Under the pieces are notes generated by a model, which saw only the letters and a list, made by a program, of their open reading frames with translations, was not told where the DNA came from and did no database searches. The position numbers and the translations under genes were made by a program. From Vreelandella rituensis (GTDB taxonomy: Bacteria > Pseudomonadota > Gammaproteobacteria > Pseudomonadales > Halomonadaceae): 50,641 bases of DNA. The stretch spans positions 1 to 50,641 of the forward strand of contig NZ_QPIJ01000029.1 of assembly GCF_003336665.1 (NCBI RefSeq), read 5' to 3'. Below, piece after piece: positions 19,239 through 27,093 of the stretch. Numbering within the stretch: the stretch's first letter is position 1; each line of letters begins with the position of its first letter.

Positions 19239-19338
19239 TAGTGATGTGTCTCCGTTGAGTTGGGTGGATGGCTAAGTCGATGGGCGTAGGATAGCGCTGG
19301 GCTCGCCATAGTGAAAGTTGAATGTGACGATTGATTTG

Positions 19339-19369
19339 ATAGGTTTTTACTATCTATCAGTTGGGCTAT
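19339..19369 (-). promoter_or_regulatory. Possible OxyR-type site upstream of ahpC
   Basis: The 15-mer ATAGGTTTTTACTAT (19339-19353) matches the OxyR half-site frame ATAG-N7-CTAT. It is followed by further CTAT elements (19354-19357, 19366-19369). It lies about 100 bp before the ahpC ATG. The second half-site is not at the ideal 7-base spacing, so this is tentative. Confidence 0.35.
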
Positions 19370-19483
19370 CCTTCTTTCACCGGGCAATTTAGCTAAGTGC
19401 CCTCAGCTACTGCCTTTCGAGCGCTGCTGCGAATGTTGGGCCGTAACAAGTGGATTGCAAGGCTTGCCCGAATGGATCCAGGC

Positions 19484-19690
19484 TTAAAGCACGTCATCGT
19501 CGCGGCCGGTGGTTACCGTCAGTTCATCGGTCATCGGTGAAACCTCTACCTGCAGCTGAATGGGCGCACAACATTGATGGCAGTCTTCCCAGGTGGTGTG
19601 GCTACCCTGGGAGGCATCGATAAGGAACTCCAGGGCGCTATCGCAGTAAGGGCAGTGGAAATGGTAGGGAACAAGAGCGTCTTCCGGCAT
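19484..19690 (-). CDS. CPXCG-motif cysteine-rich small protein
   Basis: A 68-residue protein starting at ATG 19690 (MPEDALVPYHFHCPYC). GGAGG lies just before that ATG, and the longer frame lacks such a site. Two cysteine pairs (CPYC near residue 14, and C-x2-CC in DCHQCCAPIQL) and the E-D-C-x-x-C-C-x-P-I pattern place it in the Cys_rich_CPXCG family. Members are likely small zinc ribbons, of no known function. The gene stands alone between ahpC and the DUF3617 gene. Confidence 0.8.
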   Translation of the reverse strand: MPEDALVPYHFHCPYCDSALEFLIDASQGSHTTWEDCHQCCAPIQLQVEVSPMTDELTVTTGRDDDVL

Positions 19691-19807
19691 GGGGCCTCCA
19701 TCGAGTGTTGCTAAAGATGAGCGAGTTGACGCGCATTCTGTATTTCGATCCACTAGGATGCATAATGCACAGGGTAGATTCCACGTTAAAATAAGCGAGA
19801 GTAAACA

Positions 19808-20233
19808 ATGAAGATGCGTTCAATCGTGTTGGCCGCCGCTTTGACGTTGCCAGTGGCAGCCATGGCGGAAACCCCCAATATCGAGCCTGGGGAATGGGAA
19901 TTCGTCAGCGTGACTCAGATCAAGGGTGATATGGAGATCCCGGATCGGACCGAAACCGAGCGTCAGTGTATCACCCAGGAAGAACTTGAAAATGACGCCT
20001 TCACGTTCATCGAAGAGGAAGAAGGTTGCGAGGTGTTGAGCCAGCAAGCCGACGCTAACGGCCTCTCCTACAGCATGGTATGCCGAGCGGAAGGTGGTGA
20101 AGCGAACATCGACGGCAACATGAACTTCATGGGTGATCGTGTAGAAGGCAGCGTGGATATTCTTACCCAGTCGCCGATGGGTGAAATCAGCATGAATACC
20201 ACCATCGAAGGCGAACGCATCGGCGAATGTTAA
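19808..20233 (+). CDS. DUF3617-family periplasmic protein
   Basis: A 141-residue acidic protein with a Sec signal peptide (cleavage near AMA-ET, residues 19-21). The mature part begins with IEPGEWEFVS, then RQCITQEEL, EEEGCEV, SMVCRAEGGEANIDG and a terminal GEC, as in the DUF3617 family. Four cysteines could form two disulfides. Its function is unknown. It is monocistronic and convergent with the RND pump genes. Confidence 0.82.
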   Translation: MKMRSIVLAAALTLPVAAMAETPNIEPGEWEFVSVTQIKGDMEIPDRTETERQCITQEELENDAFTFIEEEEGCEVLSQQADANGLSYSMVCRAEGGEANIDGNMNFMGDRVEGSVDILTQSPMGEISMNTTIEGERIGEC

Positions 20234-20271
20234 GCAGTCAATGCCCTTAGCTATTAGGCACATGCCGATGC

Positions 20272-20303
20272 AAAACACAGGGTCGCCCTCGGGCGGCCCT
20301 GTG
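20272..20303 (-). terminator. Terminator after the RND pump gene
   Basis: CACAGGG (20276-20282) pairs with CCCTGTG (20297-20303), and inside it CGCC pairs with GGCG. The minus strand continues TTTTG. It is placed 5 bp beyond the pump stop codon and may also stop the DUF3617 transcript. Confidence 0.75.
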
Positions 20304-20307
20304 CTAT

Positions 20308-23300
20308 TTAGTGCACCTTGGTCATTTCTTCGTCCAACTGACGTTTGACCGCGCCGGGAGATCCGGTATATCGCGCCAGCAGGTCGTAGGCCACCGGTAC
20401 CACAAACAGCGTGAACAGCGTGGCGGCGCCTACCCCAGCGATGATGACGGTACCAATCACCAGGCGCGTTTCGGCACCCGCACCGCTGGAAATGATCAGC
20501 GGTACCGCGCCGGCCATGGTGGTCACCGCGGTCATCACGATCGGCCTCAGGCGTGTCACCGCGGCTTGCATCAATGCTTCCTGGAAAGCCAACCCTTCAT
20601 CACGAAGCTGGTTGGCAAACTCGACGATCAATATGCCGTTCTTGGCCGCAAGGCCGACCAGCATGACCAGCCCCACCTGACTATAGATATTCAGCGATTG
20701 CCCGGTGACATACAGCCCTAGCAAGGCGCCGAAGATCGCCAGCGGGACGGTGAACATGATGACCAGTGGATGGATAAAGCTTTCAAACTGAGCGGCCAGC
20801 ACCAGAAACACCACCAGAATGCCAAGACCCAGCAAAAAGCCCGTCGCCCCGCTGGCTTCAAGGTAATCGCGGGAGGCGCCCTTGACGTCGGTCTGGACTT
20901 CCGCCGGCAGTACCTGGGCAACGCTGGCATCCAGGTAGGCCAGTGCTTCTCCCAGGGGATAGCCGTCGGCCAGATCGGCTTCGATGGTGATCGCGCGCAG
21001 GCGGTTGAAGCGGTTGAGGGTGCTCGGTCCGGCGAAGTCGGTCAGGGTGACCAGGCTTGCCAGCGGAATCAGTTCGCCGCTGCGTTGGGAGCGCACCTGC
21101 AAACTGTCCAGTGAGCGCGGGCTGGGGCGAGCGTTAGGCTCGCCCTCCAGGATGACATCGTATTCTTCGCCGTCATCCACATAGCGCGTGACGGTGCGCC
21201 CCCCCAGCAAGGTTTCCAGGGTGCGGCCGATCTCGCTGACGGTGACCCCCAGCGAGGCGGCTCGGTTATAGTCGATGTCCACGCGCAGCTGGGGCTGGTT
21301 TTCTTCGTAATCGCTGTCCAGCCCGGTCAGGCGAGGATTGTCTTCGCGGATATGCTCAAGCAAGGTATCGCGCCATTCGGCGAGCTGGGCATAAGTGCCG
21401 CCACCGAGCACGTATTGCACGGGTTTTTCCACCCGCTGGCCGAAGCCTTGGCGCATTACCGGAAAGGCGCGGATCCCCGGAAGATCGCTGAGCAAGGTGC
21501 GGATATCGGCCATGATCGCCCAGGCCGAGCGTCGTTCTCCCCAGTCGGCCAGGCCGATAATCACGAAACCGCTATTGAAGTTCTCGATATTGCCCCAGCC
21601 GCGCGGGGCGCGTACCACGGCGCGCTCGATTTCGCCGGAATCTACCATGGGCAGTAACCGAGCCTCGATCTCGTCCATGTAGTCGAGCATGTAGTCATAG
21701 GTGGCGCCGGGGGGGCCGTTGACGATCACGAAGAAATTGCCGCGATCTTCCTGAGGTGTGTATTCGTTGGGTAGCTGGCCATTGAGCCATAGCATGCCGC
21801 CGATCAACCCGACGAAGACCGCAATCACCAGCAGCCGCGCCTTGAGTACCCGGAACAGCATGGCACGATAGATAGCGCGTGAGCGCTCCAGCCCCTGCTG
21901 AACGGCATGGGCGATACGCCCTTCATGCATGTTCGGCTTGAGAATCTTGGAAGCCATCATCGGAGTAAGCGACAACGCCAGCACACTGGAAATGGCCACC
22001 GCCGCCGCCAGGGTCAAGGCGAATTCGGAGAACAACCGGCCGATATCCCCCTGGAGCATGCTCAGGGGAATGAACACGGCGATCAGTACCAGAGTGGTGG
22101 CGATGACGGCGAAGGCGATCTGGCGAGTACCGCGAAAGGCGGCGACCAGGGGTGTTTCGCCATAGTCGTGCATGCGCCGGTGAATGTTCTCCAGCACCAC
22201 GATCGCATCGTCGACGATCAGGCCGATGGCCAGCACCAGTGCCAGCAAGGTCAAAAGATTGATCGAAAAATTCATCACGCCCAGGGCGGCGAAGGTGCCG
22301 ATCAAGGCGATAGGTACAGTCACGGCGGGAATCAGGGTGGTGCGCAGGTTGCCCAGAAAGACAAAGATCGCCACCACAACGAGACCCATGGCAATGAACA
22401 GCGTCTGCACCACCTGGGATATTGCCCCGGAAACGAACACCGATGCATCGAAATTCAACCCCAGGGTCATGCCTTGGGGCAGGGTGGGCTGCAGGCGTTC
22501 CATCTCGGCCTTCACGCCTTGTGAAAGCTCGAGCACGTTGGCGGTGGACTGTTTCATCATGCCCAGCCCCACCATGGGCAGGCCGTTGCCGCGAAAGATG
22601 GTGCGTTCTTCCACGGCGCCTATCTCGACCCTTGCCACGTCGCCGAGCCGAACCAGATAACCGTCTTCACCCTGGACGATGGCCAGGCGGCGAAAGTCTT
22701 CCGGGGTGGAAAAACTGCGTGGCAGGCGCACGATGAACTGGCGGTCCTGCGACTCGATGGCGCCTCCGGGCAGCTCGACGTTTTCACTGCGCAGGGCGGC
22801 TTCCACGTCACTTGCCGAGAGGTTGCGAGCGGCCAAGGCATTGGCATCCAGCCAGATGCGCATCGCATAGTCACGCCCGCCACCCACTCTTACCTGGGCC
22901 ACACCGGGCTGTACCGAAAAACGATCCACCAGGTAGCGGTTGGCGTAATCGGTGAGTTCGGCCATGCCGTAGCCTTCCCCCGACAGGCTCAGCCATACCA
23001 CCACTTCCGAGCTGGAGTCGGCCTTCTGTACCTCGGGCGGTTCCGCTTCCACGGGCAGGTTATCCAGGGAGCCGGAGATGCGGTCACGGATATCGTTGGC
23101 GGCGGCGTCGATGTCCATTTCCAGGGAGAACTCGACATTGATACTTGAACGACCATCCTGGCTGGAGGAGGAAATCACCTCGATGCCTGCCACACCGGCA
23201 ATCCGGTCTTCGAGCAGTTGCGTGATACGGGTTTCCACGACACTGGCAGAGGCGCCGGGATAGCGCGTGTCGATACTGACCACGGGGGGATCGATGGAAG

Positions 23301-23412
23301 GATATTCCTGCAATGGCAGCCGATTCAAAGCCAGCAGGCCGAAGGCGACGATCAGCGCTGCCAATACCATGGCGAGTACCGGGCGTTGAACGGAAATATC
23401 CGACAAGCGCAT
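20308..23412 (-). CDS. RND-family (HAE1) multidrug efflux pump inner-membrane subunit
   Basis: A 1034-residue proton-driven drug/metabolite exporter of the AcrB/MexB superfamily. It has the expected plan of a first TM helix (residues 10-28), two large periplasmic domains, and TM bundles around 335-530 and 860-1010. The proton-relay Asp pair is in GLIVDDAIVVLEN (about residue 400). The family N-terminus is MRLSDISVQRPVLAMV. Its start overlaps the stop of the adaptor gene. No outer-membrane factor gene is adjacent, so it probably uses a shared TolC/OprM-like channel. Substrates cannot be told from sequence. Confidence 0.93.
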   Translation of the reverse strand: MRLSDISVQRPVLAMVLAALIVAFGLLALNRLPLQEYPSIDPPVVSIDTRYPGASASVVETRITQLLEDRIAGVAGIEVISSSSQDGRSSINVEFSLEMDIDAAANDIRDRISGSLDNLPVEAEPPEVQKADSSSEVVVWLSLSGEGYGMAELTDYANRYLVDRFSVQPGVAQVRVGGGRDYAMRIWLDANALAARNLSASDVEAALRSENVELPGGAIESQDRQFIVRLPRSFSTPEDFRRLAIVQGEDGYLVRLGDVARVEIGAVEERTIFRGNGLPMVGLGMMKQSTANVLELSQGVKAEMERLQPTLPQGMTLGLNFDASVFVSGAISQVVQTLFIAMGLVVVAIFVFLGNLRTTLIPAVTVPIALIGTFAALGVMNFSINLLTLLALVLAIGLIVDDAIVVLENIHRRMHDYGETPLVAAFRGTRQIAFAVIATTLVLIAVFIPLSMLQGDIGRLFSEFALTLAAAVAISSVLALSLTPMMASKILKPNMHEGRIAHAVQQGLERSRAIYRAMLFRVLKARLLVIAVFVGLIGGMLWLNGQLPNEYTPQEDRGNFFVIVNGPPGATYDYMLDYMDEIEARLLPMVDSGEIERAVVRAPRGWGNIENFNSGFVIIGLADWGERRSAWAIMADIRTLLSDLPGIRAFPVMRQGFGQRVEKPVQYVLGGGTYAQLAEWRDTLLEHIREDNPRLTGLDSDYEENQPQLRVDIDYNRAASLGVTVSEIGRTLETLLGGRTVTRYVDDGEEYDVILEGEPNARPSPRSLDSLQVRSQRSGELIPLASLVTLTDFAGPSTLNRFNRLRAITIEADLADGYPLGEALAYLDASVAQVLPAEVQTDVKGASRDYLEASGATGFLLGLGILVVFLVLAAQFESFIHPLVIMFTVPLAIFGALLGLYVTGQSLNIYSQVGLVMLVGLAAKNGILIVEFANQLRDEGLAFQEALMQAAVTRLRPIVMTAVTTMAGAVPLIISSGAGAETRLVIGTVIIAGVGAATLFTLFVVPVAYDLLARYTGSPGAVKRQLDEEMTKVH

Positions 23413-24494
23413 CAGCTGTCTCCCTGTCCGCGACGCGATTCGAGAAGCTCGCGAACCGAGGTCTCGTCGCTGGCGATGCCCAGCAGTTGGACATTATCGC
23501 CTTCGCGGCTGTGCTGTACGCCGTGGCTGACGACAAGCTCACCCTTGTTGATCCCTTCAAGCACCTCGACATCGCCCGGGCGGCGTTGGCCAATCTGGAC
23601 CTGACGCCTTTCGATGCGATTATCTTCCTCTTCGTGAATCACCAGAACGAAGTGGCGCTCCCCTTCGGGAATCAGGGCGGCTTCGGGAATGACTATCGTC
23701 TGGCGTGGGCGGCGTCGCACCACGACTTCCATCAGCATGCCGGGGCGCAGGCGCATCTCAGGGTTCTGCAATTCGGCGCGCACGTTCATGCTGCGCGAGA
23801 TGGGGTCAACCCGGCTCCCGATGGTGGCGATTTCCCCTTGAAAGGTATAGCCGGGAAAAGCGGCACTGGTGGCAGTGAGGATCAAGCCGGGTTCGAGAAC
23901 GTCCAGAAAGACTTCCGGCACCGCGAAATCCAGTTTCATGATGTCGAGCTTGTCCAGGGTGACAAGCGCCATGCCCGGGGTGACCAGAGCGCCGGTACTG
24001 ATATTACGAAACCCGACGCGCCCGCTGAACGGTGCCAGCAGCCGGTAGTTGGCAAGCCGTGCCTGCAACGCCTGGATTTCCGCCTCGGCTTGGCGTAGCC
24101 GCGCCTGGGTATCTTCCACCTCCGCACGCGGCGCCAGGTTGCGCTCCAACAGTTGTGACGCCCGGTTCAAGGCATTGCGCCGTTCATCGCGAATTGCCTG
24201 AGCGACGCGCAGTTGCGCCTGTTCTTCGTTGTCTTCCAGCTTGATCAAAAGCTGTCCGGCTTCCACCTGTTCACCGTCGCTAAAATTGATCTGGGCGATG
24301 ATTTCGGTAAGCGTGGCGGAAAGGGTAATGCTCTCGTCAGCGCGCAGGGTGCCTAGTGCCTCAATCGGGTCCGACCAGGGTTCAAGTGTCGCGCGGGCGC
24401 CTATGACAGTCGGTACGGACTGGGCTTGCACGGAAGAGATGAGCAGCAGTGTCAGTAGCCCGGCAAGAAAAAAACCACGAAAGGGGAAGGGCAT
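23412..24494 (-). CDS. RND efflux periplasmic adaptor (membrane fusion protein)
   Basis: A 360-residue adaptor linking the RND pump to an outer-membrane channel. The Sec signal ends near VQA-QS (residue 25) and has no lipobox, unlike AcrA. It shows the split lipoyl/barrel-sandwich domain (IIAQINFSDGEQVEAGQLL, then APFSGRVGFRNISTGALV) with an alpha-helical hairpin between (about 90-145), and a beta-barrel with RPGMLMEVVV. It is translationally linked to the pump gene. No TetR or LysR regulator adjoins it. Confidence 0.92.
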   Translation of the reverse strand: MPFPFRGFFLAGLLTLLLISSVQAQSVPTVIGARATLEPWSDPIEALGTLRADESITLSATLTEIIAQINFSDGEQVEAGQLLIKLEDNEEQAQLRVAQAIRDERRNALNRASQLLERNLAPRAEVEDTQARLRQAEAEIQALQARLANYRLLAPFSGRVGFRNISTGALVTPGMALVTLDKLDIMKLDFAVPEVFLDVLEPGLILTATSAAFPGYTFQGEIATIGSRVDPISRSMNVRAELQNPEMRLRPGMLMEVVVRRRPRQTIVIPEAALIPEGERHFVLVIHEEEDNRIERRQVQIGQRRPGDVEVLEGINKGELVVSHGVQHSREGDNVQLLGIASDETSVRELLESRRGQGDS

Positions 24495-24687
24495 GGAGGT
24501 ATCTCTTAAAGCAAGTGAGTCTGAAAAGTGTGCCGGTGACGCATTACAAAATAGGCGACATGCTATTCTGGTTCATGCTGTGTATAGCTTCTGTATACCA
24601 TAGGAATGCCCTTCAAGCACGTAAGGGTTGCCGCCTCGATTGCTGGGAGGCCAAGGTTAGCTGTTAGAATAACGGCCTTTTACTTTC

Positions 24688-24717
24688 TCTTTTAACTTCT
24701 TTTCTTTTAACTTCTTT
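24688..24717 (+). repeat. 15-bp perfect tandem repeat in pyrimidine-rich leader
   Basis: TCTTTTAACTTCTTT occurs twice in direct succession (24688-24702, 24703-24717). It lies inside an almost pure C/T tract (about 24677-24730) in the 280-bp divergent gap before the flavoprotein gene. It may be a slippage-prone leader. Confidence 0.85.
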
Positions 24718-24743
24718 TTTTACTCTCTGGAGTCGTTTCAATC

Positions 24744-24800
24744 ATGGGCGATCGCTTTAATGAGCTGACATTTTATGAGCCAGCATTTCATGACCTATGA
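24744..24800 (+). CDS. Possible 18-codon upstream ORF overlapping the flavoprotein start
   Basis: ATG at 24744 follows GGAG (24729-24732) and encodes MGDRFNELTFYEPAFHDL, ending in TGA at 24798-24800, inside the next gene. It has the best ribosome site in this leader, while the gene's own start has a weak one. It could couple translation; it could also be chance. Confidence 0.3.
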   Translation: MGDRFNELTFYEPAFHDL

Positions 24801-25977
24801 CGTGGTGGTGGTCGGCGCCGGTGCCGCAGGGCTGATGTGTGCACTGACAGCCGGCTATGCCGGACGCCGAGTACTGGTAGTCGATCATGCCAATAAAGCC
24901 GGCAAGAAGATTTTGATGTCGGGGGGGGGGCGCTGTAATTTTACCAATCTTGCCACGACGCCAAAACACTTCACCTCGGCCAATCCGTCTTTCTGCATCT
25001 CCGCTCTAAAACGCTACCGTCCGGAACACTTTGTCGAACTGGTGGAGCGACACGGCGTCGAGTACGTGGAAAAGACCCCAGGCCAGTTGTTCTGCGCAAC
25101 CTCGGCAAAGGAAATTGTCGCCTTGCTGCTTACCGAATGTGAATGGGCGGGGGTTACGGTTCAGTTGAAAACCCGGATTGATCGCGTCGAGCGCCAAGGC
25201 GAGGGCATGCGCCTGGTAACGTCGTCTGGGAAGGTGGAAGCAGGTGCTGTGGTGGTGGCCAGCGGTGGGCTATCGATTCCGAGCATGGGCGCCAGCGGGT
25301 TCGGGTATGATATCGCCCGCCAGTTCGGAATCGAGGTGATGCCCACACGTCCCGGCCTGGTGCCTTTTACCTTGAGTGATCCCTGGAAAACGCGCGCAGC
25401 CGAACTTTCGGGACTTAGCCTGCCGGTAGCGGTCAGTTGTCAGGGTAAGCGTTTCGAAGAACCGCTGCTATTCACGCACCGAGGGCTTTCAGGGCCTGCG
25501 ATGTTGCAGATTTCCAGCGCCTGGCAGCCGGGTGAGTCACTTGAAATAGACCTGCTGCCCGGCGAAAGCGTTTTTGAACAGTTATGTCTGGCACGCAGAG
25601 AGACACCTAAGCGGCAATTGGCTACCTGGCTGGGGGAGCGCTTTCCAAAACGCCTGGCTCAGGCGCTGCTTGGCTGGTATCCCGAACCCAACCTGGCGGG
25701 TGGCACCTTGGCAGAATGCTCCAACGCCACTCTACAGGCGTGGGCCGAACGGCTTAATCAGTGGCAGATAAAACCCGCCGGCACGGAAGGCTGGCGGACA
25801 GCGGAGGTAACATTGGGCGGTGTGGATACGGATGCAATTTCTTCGCGGACATTCGAAGTCAAGGCCTTGCCCCAGCTGCGCTTTATCGGCGAAGTGCTGG
25901 ATGTTACCGGCGAGCTGGGTGGGTATAACTTTCAGTGGGCCTGGGCGAGTGGGGTGGCTTGCGGCAGCTCTATTTGA
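24775..25977 (+). CDS. HI0933/YhiN-type NAD(P)/FAD-dependent oxidoreductase
   Basis: A 400-residue flavoprotein of the HI0933 (BaiN/RdsA-like) family. It has the N-terminal FAD loop VVVGAGAAGLMCAL, the family motif GKKILMSGGGRCNFTN (about 42-57), ASGGLSIPSMGASGFGYDIA, and the closing FAD motif RFIGEVLDVTGELGGYNFQWAWASG. The true substrate of this branch is not established; some relatives act in bile-acid or rRNA-related redox reactions. The three glycines of SGGGRC lie in a run of 10 G bases (24921-24930). The start could be 24775 (MSQHFMTYD) or ATG 24790; both have weak ribosome sites. Confidence 0.9.
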   Translation: MSQHFMTYDVVVVGAGAAGLMCALTAGYAGRRVLVVDHANKAGKKILMSGGGRCNFTNLATTPKHFTSANPSFCISALKRYRPEHFVELVERHGVEYVEKTPGQLFCATSAKEIVALLLTECEWAGVTVQLKTRIDRVERQGEGMRLVTSSGKVEAGAVVVASGGLSIPSMGASGFGYDIARQFGIEVMPTRPGLVPFTLSDPWKTRAAELSGLSLPVAVSCQGKRFEEPLLFTHRGLSGPAMLQISSAWQPGESLEIDLLPGESVFEQLCLARRETPKRQLATWLGERFPKRLAQALLGWYPEPNLAGGTLAECSNATLQAWAERLNQWQIKPAGTEGWRTAEVTLGGVDTDAISSRTFEVKALPQLRFIGEVLDVTGELGGYNFQWAWASGVACGSSI

Positions 25978-25990
25978 GATGGTGCTTGAG

Positions 25991-26018
25991 ATAGCGCTTG
26001 AGTGAGAAAGCGCTATTT
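25991..26018. terminator. Hairpin between convergent flavoprotein and yqjK genes
   Basis: ATAGCGCTT (25991-25999) pairs with AAGCGCTAT (26008-26016), followed by TTTAA on the plus strand. The T-tract is short and the stem overlaps the yqjK stop codon, so termination is plausible but weak. Confidence 0.45.
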
Positions 26019-26312
26019 AAGGTATTGTCGAAACTTGCGTACCACGACATACCCTGTCAGGAGGCGTTTGGCATTGTATAGAATACGATGAGGGTGGCGT
26101 AGACTGCGCCAAAGTACGACACCACCCACCATATACAGCGGCGTTTTCAAACGATTGAAGCCATTGTCAAGGGATTGGCCCGCACGCAGGAAACGCTCGC
26201 TTTCCACCAGTAAGTCAATACGCTGCTGCTCAAGCAGCGTTAGCAGCGCCTCCTTGCGCTCCTGACGAGTTGGAAAAGAAGGGTTAGCGTCTCGATTTTT
26301 CATCATGAGCAT
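26013..26312 (-). CDS. yqjK: YqjK-like small membrane-associated protein
   Basis: Up to 99 residues, basic. The charged N-terminal half (RQERKEALLTLLEQQRIDL) is followed by a short hydrophobic segment (PLYMVGGVVLWRSLRHP, about 57-73), as in E. coli YqjK. Its function is unknown. The first ATG overlaps the yqjE stop region; ATG 26306 or 26303 would suit the GGAAG site slightly better. It is the third gene of the conserved yqjD-yqjE-yqjK group. Confidence 0.75.
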   Translation of the reverse strand: MLMMKNRDANPSFPTRQERKEALLTLLEQQRIDLLVESERFLRAGQSLDNGFNRLKTPLYMVGGVVLWRSLRHPHRILYNAKRLLTGYVVVRKFRQYLK

Positions 26313-26685
26313 CTGCTTCCAGCAGGTTTCGGTCGGCCGCCAATTGGCTCAAGGTTTCCTTGAGCAAAGTATGAGTGCGGGCTTGTTTGCGGGCACGAAG
26401 CGCGAGAATGCCACTCAATGCCAGTAGCATAACGGCACTGCCGGCAATCGCGATAAGACGGTAGCTGTCCCAGAAAATAACCACGACAAGTGCCGTCAAG
26501 GTAGCGATGCCCAGCAAGAGAAACACCAAGCTAGCGCCTACCAATAGCAATAGAGACACCAAACGATCACGTTCTTCTTCAAGCTCAAGAACCGCCAAGC
26601 GTAATCTCGTTTCCCCTCCCGAGAGAAGGGTTTTCAGTAATCGCTTGGCGGCTTCAAATACCCGCTGGGTAGGACCCAATGCCAT
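26284..26685 (-). CDS. yqjE: YqjE-like phage-holin-family membrane protein
   Basis: A 133-residue protein with an amphipathic N-terminus and two closely spaced transmembrane helices (about 43-69 and 76-97, LLLLVGASLVFLLLGIATL then LIAIAGSAVMLLAL). A charged C-terminal tail follows. This is the layout of the YqjE/Holin-X superfamily found beside ribosome-associated YqjD. It starts directly at the yqjD stop and overlaps yqjK. The holin name reflects fold similarity; there is no sign of a prophage here. Confidence 0.8.
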   Translation of the reverse strand: MALGPTQRVFEAAKRLLKTLLSGGETRLRLAVLELEEERDRLVSLLLLVGASLVFLLLGIATLTALVVVIFWDSYRLIAIAGSAVMLLALSGILALRARKQARTHTLLKETLSQLAADRNLLEADAHDEKSRR

Positions 26686-27017
26686 CAGCGCCGCCCGAGC
26701 AACATACCAATGATCATGCCGGCGGCAGCGCCGATACCAATGCTGGTCCAGGGATGATCGTGCACATAACGGTCGCAGGCATCCGCCTGATGATTAATGT
26801 TCTGACGCGCGTTGTCGTAGATATGTTCGCCTCGCGACTCAACCCTTGAACGCGTTTCCTTCAAGCGCTTCTCGGCACGCTCACGCAAGTCACGCATTTC
26901 GCCGGATGCATCCTTGGCAGTGGCGTTGACCAACTCTTCCACCGTTTCGCTCAAGTGACGTAAATCCTGTTTTAGCTGATCCGTGCTTGTTGGTGTTTCG
27001 ATCGAATGTTTAGCCAT
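26685..27017 (-). CDS. yqjD: DUF883 YqjD/ElaB-like ribosome-tethering membrane protein
   Basis: A 110-residue protein with a long charged helix (residues 10-80), a DRYVHDHPW turn and a C-terminal glycine-rich transmembrane anchor (TSIGIGAAAGMIIGMLLGRR). E. coli YqjD binds 70S ribosomes through its N-terminal part and the inner membrane by the tail, mainly in stationary phase. It leads the yqjDEK set; the genes abut or overlap. Confidence 0.88.
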   Translation of the reverse strand: MAKHSIETPTSTDQLKQDLRHLSETVEELVNATAKDASGEMRDLRERAEKRLKETRSRVESRGEHIYDNARQNINHQADACDRYVHDHPWTSIGIGAAAGMIIGMLLGRR

Positions 27018-27093
27018 TCAATTTTTCCTCTGACGGTGGGTGACATCCTCAGCATAGCAGTCGTAGGCCGGGACACAAGGTGCCTATCAATGG

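Noticed and set aside
26284..26685. Prophage remnant suggested by the holin-like protein
   Set aside because: The protein belongs to the chromosomal yqjDEK set; no other phage gene is nearby.
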